This document shows positions 26,151-34,471 of a stretch of DNA of 64,000 nt, in pieces. The notes beneath the pieces were generated by a model, which did not search any database, was not told the DNA's origin, and worked only from the letters and a program-made list of their open reading frames with translations. Location: contig JBBPIN010000008.1 in the NCBI GenBank assembly GCA_038040285.1, forward strand, positions 21,425 through 85,424, in the 5' to 3' direction. The translations under genes and the position numbers were made by a program. This DNA comes from Mayfieldus sp038040285 (GTDB lineage Bacteria > Actinomycetota > Thermoleophilia > Solirubrobacterales > 70-9). How positions within the stretch are numbered: the stretch's first letter is position 1; each line of letters opens with the position of its first letter.

Positions 26151-27968
26151 CTAGCGTGGGGTCGCGTACAGGCCCTCGATCTGGGCCTCGTATTTCTCGA
26201 CGATCGGCCTACGCTTTAACTTCATCGTCGGGGTCAGTTCGTCGCCCCCGGGCAGCCACTCGCCGGGCAGGACCTCGAACTTCTTGATCTGCTCGACCCG
26301 CGACATCTTCGAGTTGGCCTCGTCGACGCCCTCCTGGAGCGCCGCGATCGTCTTCGGATCCTGGGCCAGCTTCTCCAGCGAGGACCCCTCTAGTCCGTTG
26401 TTTGCCGCCCAGCTAGGCGCATAGTCGGGGTCGAGCACTATCAACGCCACGTTGTAGGGGCGGGCGTCGCCGATCGCGATGCACTGACCGACCAGGGGGG
26501 TCGCCGCCTTCAGCTTTGACTCGATGTTGACCGGCGACATGTTCTTGCCGGCCGCGTTGATGATGAGCTCCTTCTTGCGGTCGATGATCTTCAGGTAGCC
26601 ATCCTCGTCGAGCTCGCCGATGTCGCCGGTCAGCAGCCAGCCCTCGGCGTCGATCGTCTCGGCGGTCTTCTCGGGCATGTTGCGATAGCCGGGCATCACC
26701 GAGTCGCCTCGGACCAGCACCTCGCCGTCAGCAGCCAGCTTGATCTCGACCCCCGGCAGGGGCGGCCCGACCGTGCCCAGCTTGATCCGATCCGGTGGGT
26801 TGCAGGTCGCCGTGCCGCAGGTCTCCGACATCCCCCAAAGCTCGCCGATCGGGATCCCGATCGCGTGGAAGAACTCGAGCACCTCGAGCGATGTCGGGGC
26901 GGCGCCGACGTTTACCGCCACCGCCTCGTCGAGGCCGAGGGCCGCGCGCAGGTTGGAGAACATCTCCCGATCCGCCTTCTCGACGGCGGCTGTCAACACC
27001 GCCGAGACGTCCTCGCCTGCCTGCTCGGCCGCCAGCTTGGCGTGCGCCGCCTCGAGGCCCTTTTCGGCGGCGGCGCGCTGCTCGTCGGGGAGCTTGGCGA
27101 AGTTTGCCTCCAGGCCAGCTTTGAGCTTCTCCCAGATCCGCGGTACGGCGAAAAACCAGGTCGGGCGCACCTGCGGCAGGAACTCGATGATCTTGCGGGG
27201 GTCGGGACAGATCTCGACCATAAGACCTCGAATCACGGGCAGGTAGTAGTGGGCGCCGCGCTCGGCGATGTGGGCGGCGGGAAGCCAGGAGATGATCTTG
27301 CCGCCGGTCTCCGGGAACGGCACGATGCTGTCGACCGAGGCGGTGAGGCTCATCAGGTTGCGGTGGCTGAGCTGGACGCCCTTCGGCGGCCCGGTGGTCC
27401 CCGAGGTGTAGATCAGGGTCAGCAGGTCGTCGAGGCCGACCTGGGCAGCCGCGTGGGCCGGGTCGAAGTCCGGCTCGGCGGACTCGATCTGCTCCAGTGT
27501 CGTCGTGCCTCCGTCCCCGTCGACCACGATCAGGTGCTCGAGCTGCGGCAGGTCCTTGCGCGCCGCCTCGAACTGCTCCAGGAACGTGGTTTCGACTATC
27601 CCGACCCTGGCGTCGGCGTCGCCCGCCGCGTAGGCGATCTGTTCCGGCGAGGAGGTCGGATAGATCGAGAACGGGACCGCGCCCAGCGCCACGGCGCCGA
27701 GGTCGCAGGGGATGAACTCGGGGCGGTTGTTGAGCATGATCGCCACGGTGTCGCCCTTGCCGACCCCCAAGCCGGCCAGCCCGCCGGCGATCGCGTCGAC
27801 GCGGCTGCGAAGGTCGTTCCAGCTGATCGAGTAGTCGTCAGGGGCCACGATCGCCGTGTCGTCGCCCAAGCGCTCGACCGTGGCCAGAAACGCCTCGTAG
27901 AGGTTTCTCGCCGGCGGCTCCGTTAGAGGGCCGCCGCTCGCGTAGCGTTCAGCGGTGGTTACTTCCAC
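26151..27968 (-). CDS. Long-chain fatty-acid--CoA ligase (FadD15/FACL type)
   Basis: Activates fatty acids to acyl-CoA via an acyl-adenylate. The 605-residue protein has the AMP-binding P-loop TLIYTSGTTGPPKGVQLSHR (about residues 185-204), the GELWGMSETCG motif, the LLTGDIGELDEDGYLKIIDR hinge with KELIINAAGKNMSP, and a C-terminal lysine-containing tail. The long helical insert of about 80 residues in the middle is typical of the FadD15 branch. The start is GTG with GGAGG 6 bases upstream. The 106-bp gap to the EAL gene and the 74-bp gap to rseP hold no clear signals. Confidence 0.92.
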   Translation of the reverse strand: MEVTTAERYASGGPLTEPPARNLYEAFLATVERLGDDTAIVAPDDYSISWNDLRSRVDAIAGGLAGLGVGKGDTVAIMLNNRPEFIPCDLGAVALGAVPFSIYPTSSPEQIAYAAGDADARVGIVETTFLEQFEAARKDLPQLEHLIVVDGDGGTTTLEQIESAEPDFDPAHAAAQVGLDDLLTLIYTSGTTGPPKGVQLSHRNLMSLTASVDSIVPFPETGGKIISWLPAAHIAERGAHYYLPVIRGLMVEICPDPRKIIEFLPQVRPTWFFAVPRIWEKLKAGLEANFAKLPDEQRAAAEKGLEAAHAKLAAEQAGEDVSAVLTAAVEKADREMFSNLRAALGLDEAVAVNVGAAPTSLEVLEFFHAIGIPIGELWGMSETCGTATCNPPDRIKLGTVGPPLPGVEIKLAADGEVLVRGDSVMPGYRNMPEKTAETIDAEGWLLTGDIGELDEDGYLKIIDRKKELIINAAGKNMSPVNIESKLKAATPLVGQCIAIGDARPYNVALIVLDPDYAPSWAANNGLEGSSLEKLAQDPKTIAALQEGVDEANSKMSRVEQIKKFEVLPGEWLPGGDELTPTMKLKRRPIVEKYEAQIEGLYATPR

Positions 27969-28042
27969 TTCTCTCCTCCGGCGCGAACGCTACCGCACGG
28001 ATCGCGAATCGGCGGGCGCTCAGAGCCCAGGAAGCAGGGCAC

Positions 28043-29131
28043 TCAGCGGACGTGGAAACCCCCATGGGTGAGGCGGTGGATGTCGTTGGTGAAGCCGATC
28101 ACGAAGAGCATGATCACCAGCAGGAAGCCGACCACACCCGCCCGCTCCATGACGCTGAACGGGACCGGCGAGCCTCGCACCTTCTCGACCAGGCTCCAGA
28201 AGATGTGGCCGCCGTCGAGGGGCAGAAAGGGGAACAGGTTGATGAGGCCGAGCGAGAGGCTGACAATGGCCAGGAGTGTCAGCGCTTCGCGGGCGCCAAA
28301 GCCAATCGCCTGCTGGGTGACGTCGGTGGTACCGACGATGCCCGAGACCTGCTTGCGCTGCTCGGGCTCGAATATCCGCGCGATTGCACTCACGGTCCTC
28401 GAAGTGACGAACCACATGTCGTCGGCGGCGCTTCGCGCGGCCCCTGCGACGCTGAGATTCGCCGGTGTCGATCCGTAGGCAAAGCCGATCCGCGTCCGCT
28501 TCACGTCCGGGTCATACCTGGGCGTGATGAACAGGGTGTGGACCTGCCCATCGCGCGAGATCGTCAGCTTCACCGGCGTTTTCGCCCCGCACCCGTCGGT
28601 CTGCTTGCCGGGGCACTGGTGGCTGGCGACGATATGACCGAAGCGGGTCAGTCGGGTATCGGTCGCGACTCCCGGAAAGCGCTTGCCGTCGATCGCGATG
28701 ATCGTGTCGCCGGGCTTCAGATTCGCCGCGGCGGGGCTGCCGGGATCGATCTGGCCGACGCTGTTGGTGATGTCGCTGGTGCTGAAGGCGAGCACGAAGA
28801 AGATCAGGAAGGCGAGCGCGATGTTGACCGCGGGACCTGCGCCGATCACGAGGATCCGCTTCCAGACCGGCTGGTGGTAGTAGCCCCGCGGGGCTACGTC
28901 GGGGGGCAGCTCCTCGTCGGGGTTCATGCCGGTGATCTTCACGAACCCCCCCGCGGGGATGGCCCCGATTCCGTACTCGGTCTCGCCGCGCTTGATCGAA
29001 ACCAGTTTCGGCGGGAAGAAAAGGAAGAAGCGCTCGACCCGCATCCCGACCGATTTCGCGGCCACGAAGTGACCGGCCTCGTGGAGAACGATCAATAGGG
29101 TGAAGCCGAGGATCGCGAGCACCCAGCTCAT
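28043..29131 (-). CDS. rseP: RIP metalloprotease RseP-like (site-2 protease)
   Basis: A membrane-embedded zinc protease that cuts anti-sigma factors or signal-peptide remnants inside the membrane. The 362-residue protein has HEAGH at residues 17-21 in the first helix, a PDZ domain around residues 130-220 (LKPGDTIIAIDGKRFPG), and the second active-site motif LPLDGGHIFW near the end. It starts with ATG overlapping the dxr stop as ATGA, the common dxr-rseP order. Longer frames upstream are antiframe of dxr. The anti-sigma-K-like membrane protein at 8463-9521 is a conceivable substrate, but that is speculation. Confidence 0.93.
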   Translation of the reverse strand: MSWVLAILGFTLLIVLHEAGHFVAAKSVGMRVERFFLFFPPKLVSIKRGETEYGIGAIPAGGFVKITGMNPDEELPPDVAPRGYYHQPVWKRILVIGAGPAVNIALAFLIFFVLAFSTSDITNSVGQIDPGSPAAANLKPGDTIIAIDGKRFPGVATDTRLTRFGHIVASHQCPGKQTDGCGAKTPVKLTISRDGQVHTLFITPRYDPDVKRTRIGFAYGSTPANLSVAGAARSAADDMWFVTSRTVSAIARIFEPEQRKQVSGIVGTTDVTQQAIGFGAREALTLLAIVSLSLGLINLFPFLPLDGGHIFWSLVEKVRGSPVPFSVMERAGVVGFLLVIMLFVIGFTNDIHRLTHGGFHVR

Positions 29132-30273
29132 GCGACCGCCATCTCCTCGATCAGGTCGGCGGAGCGCCGGCGGGCCTCCTCGTCGACCGCGAACAGCTGC
29201 TCGAAGTGCGAGACCGGTTCGGCCGGCATCTCGTCCAGCATCCGCTCGACGACCTCGGCGATGGCGGTGAAGCGCAGGCGACCGTCCAGGAATGCGGCGA
29301 CGGCGACTTCGTCGACCGCGTTGAGCACACAGGGGGCAGTGCCACCGGCCTCCCCCGCCTCGCGCGCGAGCCGCAGACACGGGAACGAGTCGAGATCAGG
29401 CGGCTCGAAGGTCAGCTCGCCGGCTGTCGCCAGGTCCAGCGCCGGCACTTCGGTGTCGGCGCGCTGCGGGAAGTGCAGCGCGTAGGAGATCGGCACCCGC
29501 ATGTCGGGGTACCCCAGGTGGGCGAGCGAGGCGCCGTCGTTGAGGTGGACAAGTGAGTGGACGATCGATTGCGGGTGCACGACGACGTCGATCTGCTCGT
29601 AAGGGACCCCGAACAAATGGTGCGCCTCGATCGTCTCGAATCCCTTGTTCATCAGGGTGGCGGAGTCGACCGTGATCCTTCCCCCCATGTCCCATGTCGG
29701 GTGGTCGAGCGCCTCCTCACGGGTCACCGCGTCGAGGTCGGTGCGTCCCCGGAACGGCCCGCCCGACGCCGTGATCACCAGCCGCTCCACCGTTCCCGGC
29801 GGCTCGGCGCCGATCAGCTGGAACAGAGCCGAGTGCTCGGAGTCGACCGGCAACAGCCTCGCGCCGGTCCCCTCGGCAAGCGCGGTGACAAGCTCGCCGC
29901 CGATCACCAGGCTCTCCTTGTTCGCCAGCGCGACGTCGATGCCCTCGGAGAGCGCCACTATGGTCGGGCCGAGGCCCGCGGCGCCGACGATGCCGTTGAG
30001 CACCAGGTCGGCGCCAGATGTCGCGATCAGCTCGCGAATCCCGTCCTCGCCGGCCAGGACCTTGCCGTTCCAGGCCTGCTTTGCCTGGGTGGCGGCTTCG
30101 GGGTCAACCAGGGCGACCGCGGGGACGCCGTGCTCGCGCGCCTGCCCGAGCGCCTGTCCCCAGCTCGACTCGGCGGCCAAGCCGACGACACCAAGATCGT
30201 CACTTCGAGCGACGATCTCCAGGGCCTGGGTGCCGATCGACCCCGTGCAGCCGAGGATCACGACCTTGTTCAT
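29128..30273 (-). CDS. dxr: 1-deoxy-D-xylulose 5-phosphate reductoisomerase
   Basis: Converts DXP to MEP with NADPH, the first committed step of the non-mevalonate pathway. The 381-residue protein has the nucleotide loop LGCTGSIGTQALEIV, LANKESLVIGGELV, PVDSEHSALFQ with the metal-binding residues, TASGGPFRG and the NKGFETIEAHHLF region. It begins 7 bases after a TACCCT box, so the mRNA is probably leaderless, and it is coupled to rseP. Confidence 0.96.
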   Translation of the reverse strand: MNKVVILGCTGSIGTQALEIVARSDDLGVVGLAAESSWGQALGQAREHGVPAVALVDPEAATQAKQAWNGKVLAGEDGIRELIATSGADLVLNGIVGAAGLGPTIVALSEGIDVALANKESLVIGGELVTALAEGTGARLLPVDSEHSALFQLIGAEPPGTVERLVITASGGPFRGRTDLDAVTREEALDHPTWDMGGRITVDSATLMNKGFETIEAHHLFGVPYEQIDVVVHPQSIVHSLVHLNDGASLAHLGYPDMRVPISYALHFPQRADTEVPALDLATAGELTFEPPDLDSFPCLRLAREAGEAGGTAPCVLNAVDEVAVAAFLDGRLRFTAIAEVVERMLDEMPAEPVSHFEQLFAVDEEARRRSADLIEEMAVA

Positions 30274-30280
30274 GTCAAGA

Positions 30281-30286
30281 AGGGTA
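30281..30286 (-). promoter_or_regulatory. -10 box TACCCT for dxr-rseP
   Basis: TACCCT then 7 bases then the dxr ATG on the minus strand. It lies in the 36-bp gap after the SprT-like gene, so dxr-rseP can be transcribed apart from the rpsB-cdsA genes. Confidence 0.5.
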
Positions 30287-30309
30287 GGGAGCGACGCGCC
30301 CGGGGCCGT

Positions 30310-30816
30310 TCAGGCCGCAGTGTCGAGGGCAAGCTGTTGCGGGTGCAGGCCACCCCACGGTGTTGTGGAGAGCGTCCGACGCCGCCGCTCGAGCGTCTCG
30401 GCGTAGGTGCCGTGGGTCGAGCCCCGAGCCGGCGTGTCGGTGATCCCGTACGCCTGGCGCATTGCCTCCTTCAGCGTCCGCCGGAAGAGCTGTCCGTGCC
30501 AGCTCCGACCGTGGCGGCCAACCGCGATGTGGACCAGCTCGTGGAGCAGCGTCTCCTGCGCGTCGCCTGGCCTAATCTCCGGGTACGCAGTCACCGAGAT
30601 GCGCCGCTCGGCAGGCACCGCGAACCCGAGGTTGCGGCGGGGGCGCGCAGATGCGCGACGCACGGCCAGCGTCGGGAGGCTTCGCGCCAGCGAGCCCCGG
30701 CTGCCGCCGAAGACCGGGAGAGTGCAAAGCCATCGCATCTCCCGATCAAGGTCTAGCCCGGCAACTTGGTAATAGGTCGCCGGGCGCCGCGGCCTTGCGC
30801 GCTTTGAGGCTCGCAT
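30310..30816 (-). CDS. SprT-like zinc metallopeptidase-fold protein
   Basis: A 168-residue protein whose central part carries HELVH in TLLHELVHIAVGRHGRSWHG, with a third His in SWHG, the arrangement of SprT/WSS1-like zinc peptidases. Such proteins trim proteins or act as small proteases, but most bacterial members are uncharacterised. The N-terminus is basic (MRASKRARPRRP). It sits between cdsA and dxr with gaps of 31 and 36 bases. The substrate and cell role are unknown. Confidence 0.6.
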   Translation of the reverse strand: MRASKRARPRRPATYYQVAGLDLDREMRWLCTLPVFGGSRGSLARSLPTLAVRRASARPRRNLGFAVPAERRISVTAYPEIRPGDAQETLLHELVHIAVGRHGRSWHGQLFRRTLKEAMRQAYGITDTPARGSTHGTYAETLERRRRTLSTTPWGGLHPQQLALDTAA

Positions 30817-30847
30817 CGCGCTCTTGATCCTGCCGGCTGGAGCGGCG

Positions 30848-31831
30848 TCAATACACGAACGCGACCGACAGGTAGTAGCCGATCACGACCGTGAACAGCA
30901 CCGCGTCGAGGCGGTCGAGCAGGCCGCCGTGGGGACCGAAGATGCTGCCCGTGTCCTTGATCCCGAGGTCGCGCTTGACCATCGACTCGAAGAGGTCGCC
31001 GACCGGCGCCAGCGCCGCGACGCAGGCACCCATGATCAGTGCGTCGGTTCCGTTGAGCCAATCCTGGTAGAGCCCGGCGAACCAGAACGCCATCGTGCCG
31101 ATCACGAAGCCGCCGATCAGTCCCTCCAGCGTCTTGTTCGGCGACAGGCGCGGAGCAATGCGCCGCCTGCCGAACAGGCGGCCGGTCGCATAGGCGGCGG
31201 TATCGGTGGCGAAGGTCCCGACCAGGACGTCGATCAGCAGCGCCCCGCCGTGGCTCGGGAGGTCGCGCAGCAGCACGGCGTGAACGAGCGGCAATCCGAT
31301 CCAGACGATCCCTAGCAGCGTCACCGCCATCGAGACGGTCACGCCCTCGCGGTGATCGCGATTGGCGCCGAAAAGGAACAGGAGCGGGAACGAGGCGACG
31401 GCGACCATCAGCACCTGGAAGGAATTGCCGTAGTGCGCGGCGACGATCATCGCCGGCACGGCCGCAAAGCCCGCCACCTGCACCGGGCGCATCGACCGCG
31501 CCATCAGGAAGTACTCGCGAAGCCCGATCACCCCCAGCATCACCATCGCGGCCATGAACACGACGCCGCCCAGCGCCGTGATCGCGATCGCGAAGACGAT
31601 CCACGGGATCGCCACGAGGATCCGCTTGACGGTCTCCCCGCTGGGCCCACGGCGTCGTCGTCGCTCGGGCTGTGCCTCCGGCGGCGCCTCCGGTGCGAAC
31701 GGCTCCATCTCCAGCGATTCGGGGTCGTCGCCGAAGATCGGCTCCACCGAGCGGCTGTCGTCGCCGAAGATCCGGTCGGCATCTTCGAGGAAGCGCCCAC
31801 GCTTGCGTCCTTCTTGTTCGCCGGACTCCAT
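30848..31831 (-). CDS. cdsA: Phosphatidate cytidylyltransferase
   Basis: Makes CDP-diacylglycerol from CTP and phosphatidate at the membrane, the precursor for all glycerophospholipids and for the PgsA-like enzyme here. The 327-residue protein has about eight hydrophobic helices after a charged N-terminal extension of ~75 residues rich in Glu, Asp and Arg. The C-terminal signature SMVKRDLGIKDTGSIFGPHG plus GLLDRLDA matches the family pattern fully. It follows uppS by 5 bases, as in most bacteria. Confidence 0.95.
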   Translation of the reverse strand: MESGEQEGRKRGRFLEDADRIFGDDSRSVEPIFGDDPESLEMEPFAPEAPPEAQPERRRRRGPSGETVKRILVAIPWIVFAIAITALGGVVFMAAMVMLGVIGLREYFLMARSMRPVQVAGFAAVPAMIVAAHYGNSFQVLMVAVASFPLLFLFGANRDHREGVTVSMAVTLLGIVWIGLPLVHAVLLRDLPSHGGALLIDVLVGTFATDTAAYATGRLFGRRRIAPRLSPNKTLEGLIGGFVIGTMAFWFAGLYQDWLNGTDALIMGACVAALAPVGDLFESMVKRDLGIKDTGSIFGPHGGLLDRLDAVLFTVVIGYYLSVAFVY

Positions 31832-31836
31832 CGGCC

Positions 31837-32565
31837 TTACCTCGCGCCGAAGCGCCGCTGACGCGCGTCGAACTCCTCCACACAGGCGGCAAACGCCTCA
31901 CGGTCGAAGTCCGGCCACAGCTCGTCGCGGAACACGAGCTCGGAATAGGCGCACTGCCAGAGCAGATAGTTGGAGAACCGTTGTTCGCCGCTGGTCCTTA
32001 TGAGCAGGTCGGGGTCGTGCATGTCGGGGGCGTAGAGATGACCCCGGAACTCCTCTTCGGTTGCGCCCTGAAAGCTTCGTGCCGCGTCGACGATCTCCGC
32101 CCTGCCGCCGTAGTTGAAGGCGACGAACAGGGTGATCCGATCATTCTCCTCGGTCTCATTCTGCGCCCAATCCATGCGCTCGATCAGCTCAGACGAGATT
32201 CCGTCCCGGCGCCCGATGAAGCGCATCCGCACACCCTCGTTGTCGAGCTCGGGGGTCTCACGGTCGATCCGCTTGCCGAACATCTGCATCAGGCCGTCGA
32301 CCTCCTGCGACGAGCGCGACCAGTTCTCGGTCGAGAACGAGAACACGGTCAGCTCCTTGATCCCGAACTCGACCGCGTCCCGTAGCCGTGCCTTGACGTT
32401 GTCCGCCCCGGCCTCGTGGCCCTCGTTGACCGCCAGGCCGCGTTGTTGCGCCCAGCGGCCATTGCCGTCGGTGATGATGGCGACGTAGCGCGCCGCGGAC
32501 GCCTCTCCGCCGGCGCCCGTCTCAGACCTCAAGGATTTCTTCTTCTTTTCCCTTGAGGAGGCCAT
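31837..32565 (-). CDS. uppS: Isoprenyl (undecaprenyl) diphosphate synthase
   Basis: Cis-prenyltransferase that lengthens farnesyl diphosphate to the undecaprenyl carrier used in cell-wall synthesis. The catalytic Asp is in IITDGNGRWAQQRGLAV; FSFSTENWSRS, FVAFNYGGRAEI and DPDLLIRTSGEQRFSNYLLW are the other conserved blocks. The start is uncertain: ATG 32565 overlaps the 3' end of frr by 44 bases, while TTG at 32532 would overlap by only 11. The family core begins near residue 26 of the longer form. It lies between frr and cdsA. Confidence 0.94.
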   Translation of the reverse strand: MASSREKKKKSLRSETGAGGEASAARYVAIITDGNGRWAQQRGLAVNEGHEAGADNVKARLRDAVEFGIKELTVFSFSTENWSRSSQEVDGLMQMFGKRIDRETPELDNEGVRMRFIGRRDGISSELIERMDWAQNETEENDRITLFVAFNYGGRAEIVDAARSFQGATEEEFRGHLYAPDMHDPDLLIRTSGEQRFSNYLLWQCAYSELVFRDELWPDFDREAFAACVEEFDARQRRFGAR

Positions 32566-33088
32566 CGATCTCGCCGATCGCCTCGTCGGTGAGCTTCTGA
32601 AGCTCACTTTCCGCCCTGTGCTCGTCGTCCGAGCCGGCCTCACCCTCCTTCTTCAGCTCGCGCAGGTCGGCCATCACGTCGCGGCGGATGTTGCGCACCG
32701 CGACACGGCCCTCCTCGGCGACCCCATGCACGACCTTGACCATCTCCTTGCGCCGCTCCTCGGTCAGCTCGGGGATCTGGAGGCGGATCACGTTGCCGTC
32801 GTTGTTCGGCGTCAGGCCGACGTCGGACTCCAGGATCGACTTCTCGATCGAAGCGATCGCCGACTTGTCGAAGGGCGTCAGGGTCAGGAGGCGCGCGTCG
32901 GTCGTCGTGATGCTCGCCAGCTGCCGCAGGTCGGTCTGGGCGCCGTAGTAGTCGACCATGATCCGGTCCAGCAGGTGCGGAGAGGCGCGCCCTGTACGCA
33001 CCGTCGCCAGCTCGCCGCGGGTCGACTCGACCGACTTGTGCATGCGCTCTTTGGCGTCAGCGAGGAACTCGTCGATCATCTCGGCCAC
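32522..33088 (-). CDS. frr: Ribosome recycling factor
   Basis: Splits post-termination ribosomes together with EF-G. At 188 residues it has the usual length. Conserved blocks are ELATVRTGRASPHLLDRIMV, YYGAQTDLRQLASITT, DVGLTPNNDGNVIRLQIPEL, TEERRKEMVKVV and VRNIRRD. The start is the GTG at 33088, which has GAGGAG 5 bases upstream; the ATG three codons later has no such site, and the longer open frame is not supported. It is part of the rpsB-tsf-pyrH-frr-uppS-cdsA run. Confidence 0.96.
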   Translation of the reverse strand: MAEMIDEFLADAKERMHKSVESTRGELATVRTGRASPHLLDRIMVDYYGAQTDLRQLASITTTDARLLTLTPFDKSAIASIEKSILESDVGLTPNNDGNVIRLQIPELTEERRKEMVKVVHGVAEEGRVAVRNIRRDVMADLRELKKEGEAGSDDEHRAESELQKLTDEAIGEIDGLLKGKEEEILEV

Positions 33089-33101
33089 AGGTACTCCTCG
33101 G

Positions 33102-33839
33102 TCAATCGGCCGGTCGACTGGAGACCAGCGTGCCGACCCTCTCACCGGAAACGATCCTATCTATGTTGTGCTCGTCGGCCATGTTGAAAACGTAGATCGG
33201 CAAGTCGTTGTCCATGCAGAGCGAGAGCGCCGTCGAATCCATGACCTTCAGACCCTTCTCGATCGCCTCCCGGTGGGTGAGCTCGGGGATGAAGCGGGCG
33301 TCGGGGTTGGACGCCGGATCGGCGTCGTAGACGCCCTCGACCCGGTTTTTGGCCATCAGGATCGCCTCGGCGCGAATCTCGAGGGCACGCAGAGCGGCCG
33401 CCGTGTCGGTGGTGAAGAACGGGTTGCCGGTCCCGGCCGCGAAGATCACGATGCGGCCCTTCTCTAGGTGGCGCATCGCGCGGCGGCGGATGTAGGTCTC
33501 GGCGACCTCCTTGACGTCGATCGCCGAGAGCACGCGGGTGTGCTCGCCGACCTTCTCCAGCGCGTCCTGAAGGGTGAGCGCGTTCAGCACCGTGGCCAGC
33601 ATGCCCATGTAGTCGCCGGTCGCCCGGTCCATCCCCCGAGCCGCCGCCTGGAGGCCGCGGTAGATGTTGCCGGCGCCGACCACGACCGCGACCTCGACTC
33701 CACGCGCCCGAGTCGTGCGCAGCTGCTCGGCGATCCGCTTCACCTGCTCGGCGTCTGTGCCGTACTCGAGGTCCCCCATCAGAGCCTCCCCGGATAGCTT
33801 CAGGAGGATGCGGCGGAATTGCGGCTCAGAAGATGCCAT
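33102..33839 (-). CDS. pyrH: Uridylate kinase
   Basis: Phosphorylates UMP to UDP; a hexameric amino-acid-kinase-fold enzyme. The 245-residue protein shows ILLKLSGEALMG at the N-terminus, VVVGAGNIYRG for the phosphate loop, the DYMGMLATVLNALTLQDAL block, and FAAGTGNPFFTTDTAAALRA. It is placed between tsf (26-base gap) and frr (13-base gap), the standard bacterial order. Confidence 0.97.
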   Translation of the reverse strand: MASSEPQFRRILLKLSGEALMGDLEYGTDAEQVKRIAEQLRTTRARGVEVAVVVGAGNIYRGLQAAARGMDRATGDYMGMLATVLNALTLQDALEKVGEHTRVLSAIDVKEVAETYIRRRAMRHLEKGRIVIFAAGTGNPFFTTDTAAALRALEIRAEAILMAKNRVEGVYDADPASNPDARFIPELTHREAIEKGLKVMDSTALSLCMDNDLPIYVFNMADEHNIDRIVSGERVGTLVSSRPAD

Positions 33840-33865
33840 CGCGCTCGCCGCTCGCGTCGGCCGGC

Positions 33866-34471
33866 CTAGTCCTCGCCGACCCGGAAGTAGGCGAAGCGGG
33901 CGATCCGCACGTTTTCCCCCGTCTTCGCCGCGATCTGGAGCCTCAGCTCCTCGATCGTCTTGCTTTCGTGCTTGTCGACGTTGACGTGATCCTGGTCAAG
34001 CAGCGCAAGCTCCTTCGCCCGCTTGGCCAGCTGACCCTCGACGATCTGGGGCACCTTGTCGTCGGGCTTTCCCTCCTCGCGTGCCTTCTCCTCGAGCACG
34101 CGGCGCTCGGCCTCCAGCTCGGCCTCCGGGATGTCGTCGGTCGTTACGTAGCGCGGCCCTGTGGCCGCGATGTGAAGGGCGACCTCGTAGGCAAATGCCT
34201 TGAAGTCCTCGTTGCGGGCCACGAAGTCGGTCTCGCACTGCACCTCGACCATCGCGCCGACCTTGTCGTTGGCGTGAATGTAGGCGCTGACCACGCCCTC
34301 ATCGGTGCCGCGACCCTCGCGCTTGGCCGCCGAGGCCTGGCCCTTCACGCGCAGGATCTCGATCGCGCGGTCCATGTCGCCCTCGGCCTCCGCAAGCGCC
34401 GCCTTGCAATCCATCATTCCGGCCCCCGTGCGGTCGCGCAGGGTCTTCACCTCGGCGCTGGAGACCGTCAC
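33866..34471 (-). CDS. tsf: Elongation factor Ts
   Basis: Nucleotide-exchange factor for EF-Tu. At 201 residues it is the short form, lacking the second half of the E. coli-type dimerisation domain. The N-terminal UBA-like part has LRDRTGAGMMDCKAALAEA, and the core has the VEVQCETDFVARNEDF motif that contacts EF-Tu. It starts with GTG overlapping the rpsB stop codon as GTGA. Confidence 0.97.
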   Translation of the reverse strand: MTVSSAEVKTLRDRTGAGMMDCKAALAEAEGDMDRAIEILRVKGQASAAKREGRGTDEGVVSAYIHANDKVGAMVEVQCETDFVARNEDFKAFAYEVALHIAATGPRYVTTDDIPEAELEAERRVLEEKAREEGKPDDKVPQIVEGQLAKRAKELALLDQDHVNVDKHESKTIEELRLQIAAKTGENVRIARFAYFRVGED